NCBI RefSeq assembly: GCF_018257575.1
Contig: NZ_JAERJP010000014.1
Span: forward strand, 1 to 64,000
Direction of reading: 5' to 3'
Length of the DNA stretch: 64,000 bases
Source: Tatumella sp. JGM91
GTDB taxonomy: Bacteria > Pseudomonadota > Gammaproteobacteria > Enterobacterales > Enterobacteriaceae
The notes beneath the pieces are model-generated. The model saw only the letters and a list, made by a program, of their open reading frames with translations, did no database searches and was not told where the DNA came from. Position numbers and translations under genes: made by a program. Shown in pieces: positions 17,905 through 26,384 of the stretch. Within the stretch, counting starts at the first letter, position 1. Each line of letters begins with the position of its first letter.

Positions 17905-19386
17905 TCACTGGTGTGCATGCAGTGGTTGTAAAGGACTGTTATAGCCGCCGCCTAACGCCTGAGTCAGGCTGATATCGGTTGAAATTTGCCGGTATTGCAT
18001 ATCCGTCAGTAACAATTGCTGGGCCAGGGTCACCCGCTGTACTTCGCGGCTGGCATACAGGCTCATTAACCCCCGCCGGTAACGGGCATCAGCACTGTCA
18101 GCACTGACCTGTGCCGCCGCCACTTTCTGCTGCTGCATTACCAGTTGCTGGTTAACAGAATTCAGTTGCTGTGAACTGACGGCCACATCCCGGACCGCAT
18201 CCAGCACAGCCTGGTTATACTGTTTAATTAATATATTACTGGCTGTACGTGCTGCCCGCAGGTTGGCATTCAGCCGTCCGCCGTTAAATAATGGCAGATA
18301 TAAACCGGGCAGCAGGTTGATCTGCTGGAAAGAATATTTAAATAAATCGCCGACATTCAGCGCGTTATACCCCCAGAATGCCTTAATATCAAAATGCGGA
18401 TAGAAGGCCGTTTTGGCCACTTCTACACGGCTTAAGGAAGACAGTACATAGCCCCGCAGTGCCTGTAAATCCGGACGCCGCGACAGTAACTGATAAGAAA
18501 GTACCGGCGGTAATCCTTGCTGTGTTTGTGGCAGCGGCCGCGGCTGTAATGAGGCTATTGCCGCAGAATCAGCACCGGCGCCGATAAGTGCCCGTAATAC
18601 TTCTTTCGTCGATGCCAGTACCGTTTGTTCGCCAAGTAACTGCTGCTGTGCCGACAAATATTCACTTTGTGCCCCGGCCAGGGCGACATCGTCTTCCAGC
18701 CCGCGGGCAACACGATCTTTATGAGCCGCCACCGAAAAACTGCTGATCTGCTCCTGTTGTTGCAACAGGGCAATACGCTGCCAGCTACTCTGTATCGAAA
18801 AATATAGCTGTGCCACATTCGCTGCCACGGCTTGTTCTGTGGCAGCTGTTTCCGCCAGCCGGGCATTTTTTTCGCCAATTGCCGCGGCGACCCGTGCCCG
18901 ATCGGTTCCCCACAGGTCGATATTCAACGCACCGCCAATACCGACAGTATTCAGGGTATACCAGGGACCGCTGCTGCTTTCAGGCAGGGAAAAAGAGTAA
19001 GGCCAGGTAAAAGAGCGATGGCTGGTCCGTAAACGGTTTTGTGCAGCTACCGCGGTCGCCTGCACTCCGGACAAAGAACGTGCCACATCCACATTGGCTT
19101 CTGACTGAGCAATTTGTAACTGAGCCGCCTGTACCCGTGGTGAGTTCTGTAATGCCTGGCTGATCAGCATATTCAGTTGCGGATCATTATATTTTGTCCA
19201 CCAGTTACTGGCTGGCCAGCCACTGCCTGCCAGATGAATAACCGCGGATAACTGCGCCTGCTGCGGGTTAATAATTGCCACCTCAGCAGGGTCGTGGGGG
19301 AGCATTGAGCATCCGCCCAGCAGCAGGATGGCACTGAAACCCAGTGATAATCTGAAAGTGCGTACTGCCCGGGAAGTTACTGTCAT
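17905..19386 (-). CDS. mdtP: Outer-membrane efflux lipoprotein MdtP (NodT family)
   Basis: TolC-like outer-membrane channel of the MdtNOP pump. The signal peptide ends in a lipobox, LLLGGC, with Cys26 lipidated. The 493 aa contain the two outer-membrane-factor repeats: NMLISQALQNSPRVQAAQLQ in the first half, and LLSRRPDLQALRGYVLSSLS and YLPLFNGGRLNANLRAA in the second. E. coli MdtP has 488 aa. The start overlaps the mdtO stop by 4 nt (ATGA-type coupling). Confidence 0.9.
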   Translation of the reverse strand: MTVTSRAVRTFRLSLGFSAILLLGGCSMLPHDPAEVAIINPQQAQLSAVIHLAGSGWPASNWWTKYNDPQLNMLISQALQNSPRVQAAQLQIAQSEANVDVARSLSGVQATAVAAQNRLRTSHRSFTWPYSFSLPESSSGPWYTLNTVGIGGALNIDLWGTDRARVAAAIGEKNARLAETAATEQAVAANVAQLYFSIQSSWQRIALLQQQEQISSFSVAAHKDRVARGLEDDVALAGAQSEYLSAQQQLLGEQTVLASTKEVLRALIGAGADSAAIASLQPRPLPQTQQGLPPVLSYQLLSRRPDLQALRGYVLSSLSRVEVAKTAFYPHFDIKAFWGYNALNVGDLFKYSFQQINLLPGLYLPLFNGGRLNANLRAARTASNILIKQYNQAVLDAVRDVAVSSQQLNSVNQQLVMQQQKVAAAQVSADSADARYRRGLMSLYASREVQRVTLAQQLLLTDMQYRQISTDISLTQALGGGYNSPLQPLHAHQ

Positions 19387-21353
19387 TGTTTCATCGTCCG
19401 CAGAACTGAAGGATGTTGATTATCTGCTTCCGGCCAGCAAGGCAGTGTCTCGATCGCCTGTGCCAGCGGCCGGTGATAGGGGTTATCTCCCCCCGGCAAA
19501 CGGACCGCAGGTATCGCTGCCCCCTGATCGACTATCTGCCCTGAATATGCCTGCAGCGCAGCCGCGCAATGTTGCAGGAAATCAGGTTCATCCGCCCCGT
19601 ACAACCGGTATCCTTCGCTGAGGCGCAGAATTTCCCGTGCCTGTACAAACGTTTGTTTTACCGGCCAGTCTCTCAGTTCAGGGTGAGGATAAGACCATGC
19701 ATAGACCGGTTCAGCAGCAACACGATCCATCAGGGTTTCGGTTGTCAGCAGCGCCTGGTACACCGGGACCCACTGACGTTCCTGAGGCGGTTTATCATCA
19801 GCCATCCACTGGCTCAGCTGTTTAAATAACCGGCTCAGTTGCTGTCTGAGTTTCAGAGCGTCACTTTCTGGCCACAGATACATATGTACCAGCGAAGAAA
19901 CCAGTACCCCCAGTAAAATGCCTATCGCCCGGTCGCGTAATTCCGTCAGGGTATACAGCGGGCCGAACCAGTCGAGGAACCCCATCGCGAAGGTAAATGC
20001 TATCTGGATACCGGCATAGGCGGTACGTTCTGAGCCCCCGGCAATCCATGCAGATAGCCACATCACCGGCACTGACATCATCAGTAATCCGACCACTGAC
20101 GTAGTAAACGGCTGAATAAAGACAATCAGTAGCAGGGCAAAAGCGGTAGCCAGTAATCCCCCGGCCACACGCAGCCAGGTTTTCTGCATTGTCGGGCCTA
20201 ATCCCGGCTGCGCGACTATCACACAGCTCAGCATAATGGTGTGGATACCGTCCCAGTCGACGGCAGTATAAAACAGGTAACAGACTAAGGTCGCCAGCAG
20301 GGTTTTCAACGCAAACTGCGGGTATGCCGGATTGGTAAAGGCATCCGCTGCCAGTAACGGGGCTTTTCCCGACGGTTTTTCAGGGAGCTCAATCTCTTCC
20401 CCTGCCGCCAGCCGGGTACAGACGGTTGCCAGACGCCGCAGGATCACATTATCACTGACCGGCTGCGGGGCTGGCGGAAGCTGTGCCAGCGGATTATCGG
20501 CCTGACGACACTCGTCAGCCAGCTGACGCAGATAGTCACTGAGTTCTCCGGCCAGTTGCTGCTGTACACCGGTCAGTGGCAGTGGCCGTATCAGCATCAC
20601 CAGGTAGTAGCTGTGGATGGCAACGGCCATCACTGCCTGCCAGTGGCTTTTATTGCGCCGGATGACCGGAGAAGCGCCGCACGCCAGGCTAAACAGGCTC
20701 TGCAATCCGGTAAATTGTTTCGCCATATCCGTGGTATCCGCCTGCCCGGACGGCTCCCCGGTGCGCTGATAATGACTGAGCTGTGCGGCACAATCGTCAA
20801 AATCATTCGCCAGTTGCTGCCTGAACTGGTAGCCGGGAAACGCCTGACGAAAGCTGGCATTCACCAGAAACGTCACCAGTACTGACGTATTAATCGATAC
20901 CCACAGCCACATAATCAGCCGGATGACCAGATCACTGTCACTGGTCATCGCTGGGAATGTCTGGGCAAAAATGACCGCCAGCGCGACGATAAAAAAGGCC
21001 AGCCCGAGTTTATCGAAGGCCCGCATCAGAAACATTGCGCCAAAAAACAGCAACGATGAGCAGATCAATCGTAACAGCGGATAGTCATAGGTGAACTTCA
21101 GCATCAGAATAACGCAGCCAAGGATCAGGGTGACCAGGAAAAAGAACACCACACTCAGCAGTTTGATAATGACCACGTTCGACTGACTGGCATAAAATGC
21201 AACGATAATCGCCACCGATAACAGCGGGATTTGCAGGGTCATAAAGACCAGGATCAGGATCGCGCAAGTCACCGTCAGCCGCAGTGCGTAACTGCCTCTG
21301 CCGGGCAGCGGCCGGAGTTCGCGGCGCAGAAACTCCCCCCATGAACCTCTCAT
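19383..21353 (-). CDS. mdtO: Inner-membrane efflux protein MdtO (FUSC family)
   Basis: Inner-membrane component of the MdtNOP system, of the aromatic-acid-exporter/fusaric acid resistance (FUSC) type. It has two blocks of hydrophobic helices (about residues 25-175 and 355-490 of this start), each followed by a soluble domain. The frame opens at 21446, but the ATG at 21353 (MRGSWGEFL...) has a GAGGGG site 7 nt upstream and lies 10 nt after the mdtN stop, giving 656 aa. MdtNOP has been linked to resistance to puromycin, acriflavine and related dyes in E. coli. Confidence 0.88.
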   Translation of the reverse strand: MRGSWGEFLRRELRPLPGRGSYALRLTVTCAILILVFMTLQIPLLSVAIIVAFYASQSNVVIIKLLSVVFFFLVTLILGCVILMLKFTYDYPLLRLICSSLLFFGAMFLMRAFDKLGLAFFIVALAVIFAQTFPAMTSDSDLVIRLIMWLWVSINTSVLVTFLVNASFRQAFPGYQFRQQLANDFDDCAAQLSHYQRTGEPSGQADTTDMAKQFTGLQSLFSLACGASPVIRRNKSHWQAVMAVAIHSYYLVMLIRPLPLTGVQQQLAGELSDYLRQLADECRQADNPLAQLPPAPQPVSDNVILRRLATVCTRLAAGEEIELPEKPSGKAPLLAADAFTNPAYPQFALKTLLATLVCYLFYTAVDWDGIHTIMLSCVIVAQPGLGPTMQKTWLRVAGGLLATAFALLLIVFIQPFTTSVVGLLMMSVPVMWLSAWIAGGSERTAYAGIQIAFTFAMGFLDWFGPLYTLTELRDRAIGILLGVLVSSLVHMYLWPESDALKLRQQLSRLFKQLSQWMADDKPPQERQWVPVYQALLTTETLMDRVAAEPVYAWSYPHPELRDWPVKQTFVQAREILRLSEGYRLYGADEPDFLQHCAAALQAYSGQIVDQGAAIPAVRLPGGDNPYHRPLAQAIETLPCWPEADNQHPSVLRTMKQ

Positions 21354-21363
21354 TGACGCCCCC

Positions 21364-22410
21364 TCAATGGTCACCGGCAGGCGGTAATAACAATGCCGTT
21401 GCTGAGCCACCAACACGGAACAATGCCGGGTCCGGATTATCAACACGGATTTTTACCGGAAAACGCTGAGAGACATGCACCCAGTTAATACTCTTCTGAA
21501 TATATGGCAGACCGCCGGGCAAACTGACGCCGTCGCCAGACATCACCCCGGCACCGACAGAATCAACCACACCGTGAAAAATCCGCTGATGGTCGGTCAT
21601 AACACGAATCCTGGCGGGTCTGCCGGGGCGGATATGATCCAAATCTGTTTCACGGAAATTGGCAATCACATACCAGTTCTGATCATCAATCAGTGAAAAA
21701 ACAGGCTTCAGCGCCGAAGCATACTGACCGGTGGTGGTTTTCAGCGCCACCACAATACCGTTAAACGGGGCTGTAACATAAGTATGTTCCAGTTGCAGTC
21801 TGGCAAGGGCTATTTGCGCTAATACATCACCGCGCTGTGCTTCCAGCGCCTGTACACCACTGACGGCCGAAGAAGCCTGCATTGCCTGCAACCGGGTGGC
21901 GGCCAGGTCCGCGCGCGCCGCTTTTTCGGCGGTAATTGCCTGATCCAAATCCTGCTGAGAAGCAAAGCCTTTAGGTACCAGCGGGGCCAGCCGTATGCGG
22001 GTCGAAGTGGTTTGCCGGACCACCGCTTCCGCTCTGGCAACCGCAGCGGAAACAGATTCGGCGTTATACTGCTGTGCCTGTATAGTCCGCCGTGTCAGCA
22101 TTATTTGGGCATCCAGAGCTGCCAGCCGGCTTTCTGCACCGTCCAGTAAATCCTGATACATACGCGGATCAATGCGGAATAATAAATCCCCTTTTCTGAC
22201 CCGCTGGTTATCACTTACCGGCATATCAATAATGGTGCCATTGACCTGCGGAACCACACTGATAGTGTCCGCATACACAGTCGCATCATTGGTTTCAGGA
22301 GAGGTCTGTAATTGCCAGATAACCACAATCAGACCAATAATGCATGCCACCACTATCACCAGTAATGGCCATTTTTTTCGCATTGCTGCCGCCGCTGAGC
22401 CAGTCATCAT
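21364..22410 (-). CDS. mdtN: Membrane fusion protein MdtN (HlyD family)
   Basis: Periplasmic adaptor joining MdtO to MdtP. One N-terminal membrane anchor (about residues 13-33, WPLLVIVVACIIGLIVVIW) is followed by the biotinyl-lipoyl half-motif VVPQVNGTIIDMPVSDNQRV. A coiled-coil hairpin runs over about residues 85-205, and the second lipoyl half HTYVTAPFNGIVVALKTTTG and a beta-barrel close the protein. It has 348 aa against 343 in E. coli. It starts 4 nt after the ytcA stop. Confidence 0.93.
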   Translation of the reverse strand: MMTGSAAAAMRKKWPLLVIVVACIIGLIVVIWQLQTSPETNDATVYADTISVVPQVNGTIIDMPVSDNQRVRKGDLLFRIDPRMYQDLLDGAESRLAALDAQIMLTRRTIQAQQYNAESVSAAVARAEAVVRQTTSTRIRLAPLVPKGFASQQDLDQAITAEKAARADLAATRLQAMQASSAVSGVQALEAQRGDVLAQIALARLQLEHTYVTAPFNGIVVALKTTTGQYASALKPVFSLIDDQNWYVIANFRETDLDHIRPGRPARIRVMTDHQRIFHGVVDSVGAGVMSGDGVSLPGGLPYIQKSINWVHVSQRFPVKIRVDNPDPALFRVGGSATALLLPPAGDH

Positions 22411-22414
22411 CGTT

Positions 22415-22711
22415 TTAGTTCACAAAAAATAGAAACCACAGTATTACTGCGAATAAAAACAGCAGTCCCGAATAGCTGACGACCAGCGGAGAAAAATGTT
22501 CCTGCCACTGTTTACGGGCCACCAGTACATGAAATAATGCTAATAAAACTGAAGCGCCAATAAGGCAAAAAAGCCAGGAGGGAAACGACGCGCCTAATAC
22601 GGGTATCGCCGGAGATAATGAACAGCCGGATATCAGAAGACAGACTCCCGACATCATCGCCCGGGAAATCCAGTAGTTACGCCTCATTATCAGCTGTCTG
22701 AACATCATCAT
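22415..22711 (-). CDS. ytcA: YtcA-family small lipoprotein of the mdt operon
   Basis: A 98-aa protein with signal peptide and lipobox LLISGC (Cys30). The conserved CSLSPAIPVLGASFPSWLFC follows, nearly identical in pattern to E. coli YtcA. Two hydrophobic segments come next (about residues 46-63 and 78-96). An AGGATG ribosome site precedes a run of three ATG codons (22711, 22708, 22705); which is used is uncertain. It heads the ytcA-mdtNOP operon. The function in E. coli is unknown. Confidence 0.88.
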   Translation of the reverse strand: MMMFRQLIMRRNYWISRAMMSGVCLLISGCSLSPAIPVLGASFPSWLFCLIGASVLLALFHVLVARKQWQEHFSPLVVSYSGLLFLFAVILWFLFFVN

Positions 22712-23656
22712 TCATCCTGTCTGCAGCAAACATCATCCGTCAATCAGTGTTCTGTTATACAAAGCCCGCACAATAGCCCTGAGCATCCGGCTCGTCAGGT
22801 AAGCCTCAGAATTCACTACATTCATAAGTATTACTGAATCGGAAACAGTATAGTTCACTATTCCACAGGCGGATCCTGTTTAACAGAAATATCCCTGAAG
22901 GCGATGAAAATAGTTTTTTATGCTAAATAAATGGCCACAACTGACCATGCAAAACAACTTTCTCCGGAAAAAAACCGTAGATCCGTGGCCGGTCTCTGAC
23001 ATCAAACATTAACCTGATCAATGGATTATCCGCCGCAAAGTCCGCTCCGGAAAAACCGGACAACCGATAATATCTTTCAGCCTGCAGGTCGCGGGTTAAG
23101 GCCCGCTGTAACCACGCCGGAGTCACAGTCAGTGGCCGGTTAGAAGCCACTGCGGATAAAGTCAGGGACTGGTGCCGGTATTTATCCCTTTCGCGGCAGC
23201 CTGCCGGTAAAAAATCACCGCCAGCGGCTCTCCGGAATATCCGTTGGTCCGCTTGTATGTTCAGCACCCGTGCCGAAAATGCAGATACAGCCGGTTAAAT
23301 AAAAACAAGAGCCGGGATTATTATTTAACGCTGTTTTCCGCAGAATAAATGTCTGCGAATAATCAGTCATCCTGAAAATAATTTCCGGCAGTATTTGTAA
23401 ATCACTGACAGTTATGATTTCAGAGCTAAATACTGAATTATTAAGAAAGGCAGTTTTAAATAAACGCGATATTTTTATAACATCCTGATATCTTCCCGGC
23501 ATAACTTGACAATTTTGCATCTGTTGCAGAACATTAATCTGTTTTCTTATTTACTCTTTTGCTCTCCTGAAGACTTCTGCTGAATATATCCGGCGGATGA
23601 AATTGCACGACTGTTATAAACCACTGCGATGTTATGGATTAACCTGAGGATGAGAT
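22712..23656. other. Long region without a supported gene between ytcA and the decarboxylase
   Basis: This 945-nt stretch separates the divergent ytcA and decarboxylase operons. Two minus-strand readings (22923-23267 from a GTG, and 23215-23520) exist but overlap each other in different frames. Neither has a ribosome site, and their translations match nothing I recognise. They may be remnants of one decayed gene. The last 200 nt are AT-rich and should hold the decarboxylase promoter. A 16-codon reading just before the decarboxylase is noted separately. Confidence 0.4.
23597..23647 (+). CDS. Possible 16-residue leader peptide before the decarboxylase gene
   Basis: ATG at 23597 opens a 16-codon reading (MKLHDCYKPLRCYGLT) ending 9 nt before the decarboxylase start. 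The upstream CGGCGG is a weak ribosome site. Leader peptides control ornithine decarboxylase speF in enterobacteria, but this peptide does not resemble the E. coli one. Support is position only. Confidence 0.2.
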   Translation: MKLHDCYKPLRCYGLT

Positions 23657-26347
23657 ATGAAACCGTCACTCCCTGCGAATACCCCTTCTATTGACCAGAT
23701 ATTTACTCTTAATGCCCAGCGTCCTGACCAGTGGCGTGCACTTATCACATTAACCCGTAAATGGATAGCCGGAGAAACAGATAAACAGCCACTGGAACAG
23801 GCATTCACTGCCCTCTCTGCCAGTGAATCTTTTCATGCGTACCCCGGGACATTATTACTTCATGCGATGGAAAAGGCATTAATTGCCGGGCGCAGTGATG
23901 AATTTCTGACATTAGCAGGCCGGATTTCTTTTTCCATTCTGGCAAAATACTATAAAAATGATCCGTCAGAATGGATGATCACTCCCGGTGAATCACCGGT
24001 AAATGAAATTCTGAATAATGACGCCGAACGTCCGGGCAGACCCTATTTTGAATTACTGATCGTGGCACCTCAGACACCTCATACACAACGTAATGTCACC
24101 TTATTACACAGCCAGCGCCGTAAAGAAGATGCTTTTATTTATGAACCGGTATTAGTCAGCAGCTATCAGGATGCATTTTGCGCCATCGCCACTAATACCA
24201 ATATCTGCGCTGTGGCTATTTTTGAAGGATTCGGCTTTAAAAGCCGCTTCCCGACACCTCAGATAGATAACATGATGGCAGCACTGAATATTTCTGTGGA
24301 TGAAGATAATCTGGCTTTACAACTGACAGAGCAGCTGGCCCTTCATCGTCCGGAGCTGGATATTTATCTGTTAACCGATCAGCATCCGCAGGATATTGCC
24401 AGTGATCCGCGGGCCAGCCATATCCGGCGGATCCTGTATGCTGTCGAAGAACCTACCGAATTGCACTTATCGATCCTCGAAGGGATCAACCAGAAATATG
24501 ACACGCCATTTTTTAATAATCTGAAAAAGTACGCTTACCGGCCGATCAGTACCTTCCATGCCTTACCTATTGCCCGGGGTAAATCGATTTTTAAATCGGA
24601 CTGGATCCGCGATATGGGCGAGTTTTATGGCCGTAACCTGTTCCTTGCCGAATCGTCGGCCACGACCGGCGGACTGGACAGCCTGCTCGAACCAACCGGT
24701 AATATTAAAATTGCCCAGCAAAAAGCGGCCCGCGCTTTTGGTGCCGATCACTGTTTCTTTGTCACCAACGGCACCAGTACTTCCAACAAAATGGTACTGA
24801 TGGCAGTGGCACAGCCGGGAGATATTATTATCGTCGACCGGAATTGCCATAAATCACACCATTACGGTGCAGTGCTTGGCGGGCTGAAACCCTATTATGT
24901 CGAAGCTTATCCGCTAAAAGCCTATTCCATGTACGGCGCAGTGCCGCTGAAAACCATTAAGCAAGCCCTGCTAAACCTGAAAGCAGAAAATAAGCTGGAC
25001 CGTGTCAGGGTGATTGATTTAACCAACTGTACTTTTGACGGCCATATTTATAATACCCGCCGCGTAATGGAAGAATGTCTGGCAATTAAACCGGACCTGG
25101 TCTTTCTGTGGGACGAAGCCTGGTTTGGTTTTGCACACTGGTCGCCGTTCCTGCGTCCAAGAACCGCTATGGGCGCTGCTGCAGAACTGGAAAAATGGCT
25201 GAAAGATCCTCAGTCTGCACAACGTTATGCCGAACAACAGCAGGCGCTGGGTGAGCACCCGACAGATGAACAGTTGCTGGCGACGCGGCTGATCCCCGAT
25301 CCGTCTCAGGTACGGCTGCGTATCTATCAGACCAACTCCACCCATAAATCCATGTCAGCCATCCGGCAGGGCTCGATGGTACTGGTAAAAGATGTCGATT
25401 TTTATCTGATTGAACCGCAGTTACACGAAGCTGTCTTTGCCCACTCCACCACCAGTCCTAACCAGCAATTAATTGCTTCTATGGACGTGGCCCGTCGGCA
25501 GATGGAACTGGAAGGTTATGGCCTGGTCAGTAATGCGATCCAGACCGCACTGGATATTCGTCATCAGATCAATACCCATCCGCTGATCTCACGCTATTTC
25601 CACGTTCTGGGAGCCGATGAAATGATCCCCGCTGAATTCCGTGAAAGCGGATTCCGTGATTTTCTGACGCCCGATACCCACTGGAGCGACACCCTGCCGG
25701 CCCTCAGAGATGACGAGTTCTTCCTTGACCCGACCCGTATCACCCTGCTGTGTGGCCAGGCCGGTTTCGACGGTACTCAGTTTAAAAATATTCTTGCTAA
25801 TCAATACGATATTCAACTGAATAAAACATCCCGTAATTCCGTGCTATTGCAGACTAACATCAATAACACCCGCAGTGATGTGGCACAGCTTATTCATGTT
25901 CTGCTGGAGATATCCCGCGATATTGACGACAAACTGGGCCATGCCGGTCCGGCGGGGCAGCAACAGTTTCAGCAGCGGGTACAAAGCCTGATGCAGGATG
26001 TACCTGACCTGCCAAATTTCAGTTATTTCGACCAGCAATTCCGTGACGACACTGACGGCAAAATCGCCGTGGAAGGTGATATCCGTACAGCCTTCTTCCG
26101 TAGCTGGGATCCGCGATCTTATGAATATATCCCTCTGCACAGTGAGGAGTGTGATCGTCGACTGAAAGAAGGGCCGCTGATGGTCTCCGCCAAAATGGTT
26201 ATCCCTTACCCGCCGGGATTCCCGATTCTGGTGCCGGGTCAGGTGATCAACCAGGACGTCATTACCTTTATGCGGAAACTGGATGTCAAAGAAGTGCATG
26301 GCTATGAGGCCAGACTCGGTTTACAGATCCTGAAAACAACCGATTAA
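23657..26347 (+). CDS. PLP-dependent Orn/Lys/Arg-type amino-acid decarboxylase, long form (896 aa)
   Basis: Fold-type I decarboxylase of the ornithine/lysine/arginine family. The PLP-binding lysine is K564 in QTNSTHKSMSAIRQGSM. Other core motifs are AESSATTGGLDSLLEPTG, CFFVTNGTSTSNKM, VDRNCHKSHHYG and FLWDEAWFGFAHWSP. The C-terminal domain ends with MVIPYPPGFPILVPGQVI, typical of the group. It is longer than SpeF, LdcI or AdiA (roughly 710-755 aa), with the extra length mostly in about 300 N-terminal residues that include a receiver-like wing domain. The substrate cannot be read from sequence. It is followed 37 nt later by an AspT-type antiporter, so a decarboxylation/exchange pair is likely. 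Confidence 0.85.
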   Translation: MKPSLPANTPSIDQIFTLNAQRPDQWRALITLTRKWIAGETDKQPLEQAFTALSASESFHAYPGTLLLHAMEKALIAGRSDEFLTLAGRISFSILAKYYKNDPSEWMITPGESPVNEILNNDAERPGRPYFELLIVAPQTPHTQRNVTLLHSQRRKEDAFIYEPVLVSSYQDAFCAIATNTNICAVAIFEGFGFKSRFPTPQIDNMMAALNISVDEDNLALQLTEQLALHRPELDIYLLTDQHPQDIASDPRASHIRRILYAVEEPTELHLSILEGINQKYDTPFFNNLKKYAYRPISTFHALPIARGKSIFKSDWIRDMGEFYGRNLFLAESSATTGGLDSLLEPTGNIKIAQQKAARAFGADHCFFVTNGTSTSNKMVLMAVAQPGDIIIVDRNCHKSHHYGAVLGGLKPYYVEAYPLKAYSMYGAVPLKTIKQALLNLKAENKLDRVRVIDLTNCTFDGHIYNTRRVMEECLAIKPDLVFLWDEAWFGFAHWSPFLRPRTAMGAAAELEKWLKDPQSAQRYAEQQQALGEHPTDEQLLATRLIPDPSQVRLRIYQTNSTHKSMSAIRQGSMVLVKDVDFYLIEPQLHEAVFAHSTTSPNQQLIASMDVARRQMELEGYGLVSNAIQTALDIRHQINTHPLISRYFHVLGADEMIPAEFRESGFRDFLTPDTHWSDTLPALRDDEFFLDPTRITLLCGQAGFDGTQFKNILANQYDIQLNKTSRNSVLLQTNINNTRSDVAQLIHVLLEISRDIDDKLGHAGPAGQQQFQQRVQSLMQDVPDLPNFSYFDQQFRDDTDGKIAVEGDIRTAFFRSWDPRSYEYIPLHSEECDRRLKEGPLMVSAKMVIPYPPGFPILVPGQVINQDVITFMRKLDVKEVHGYEARLGLQILKTTD

Positions 26348-26384
26348 ACGTGGATAACCCCCAGGGCAGAGTACGGAGATCACT

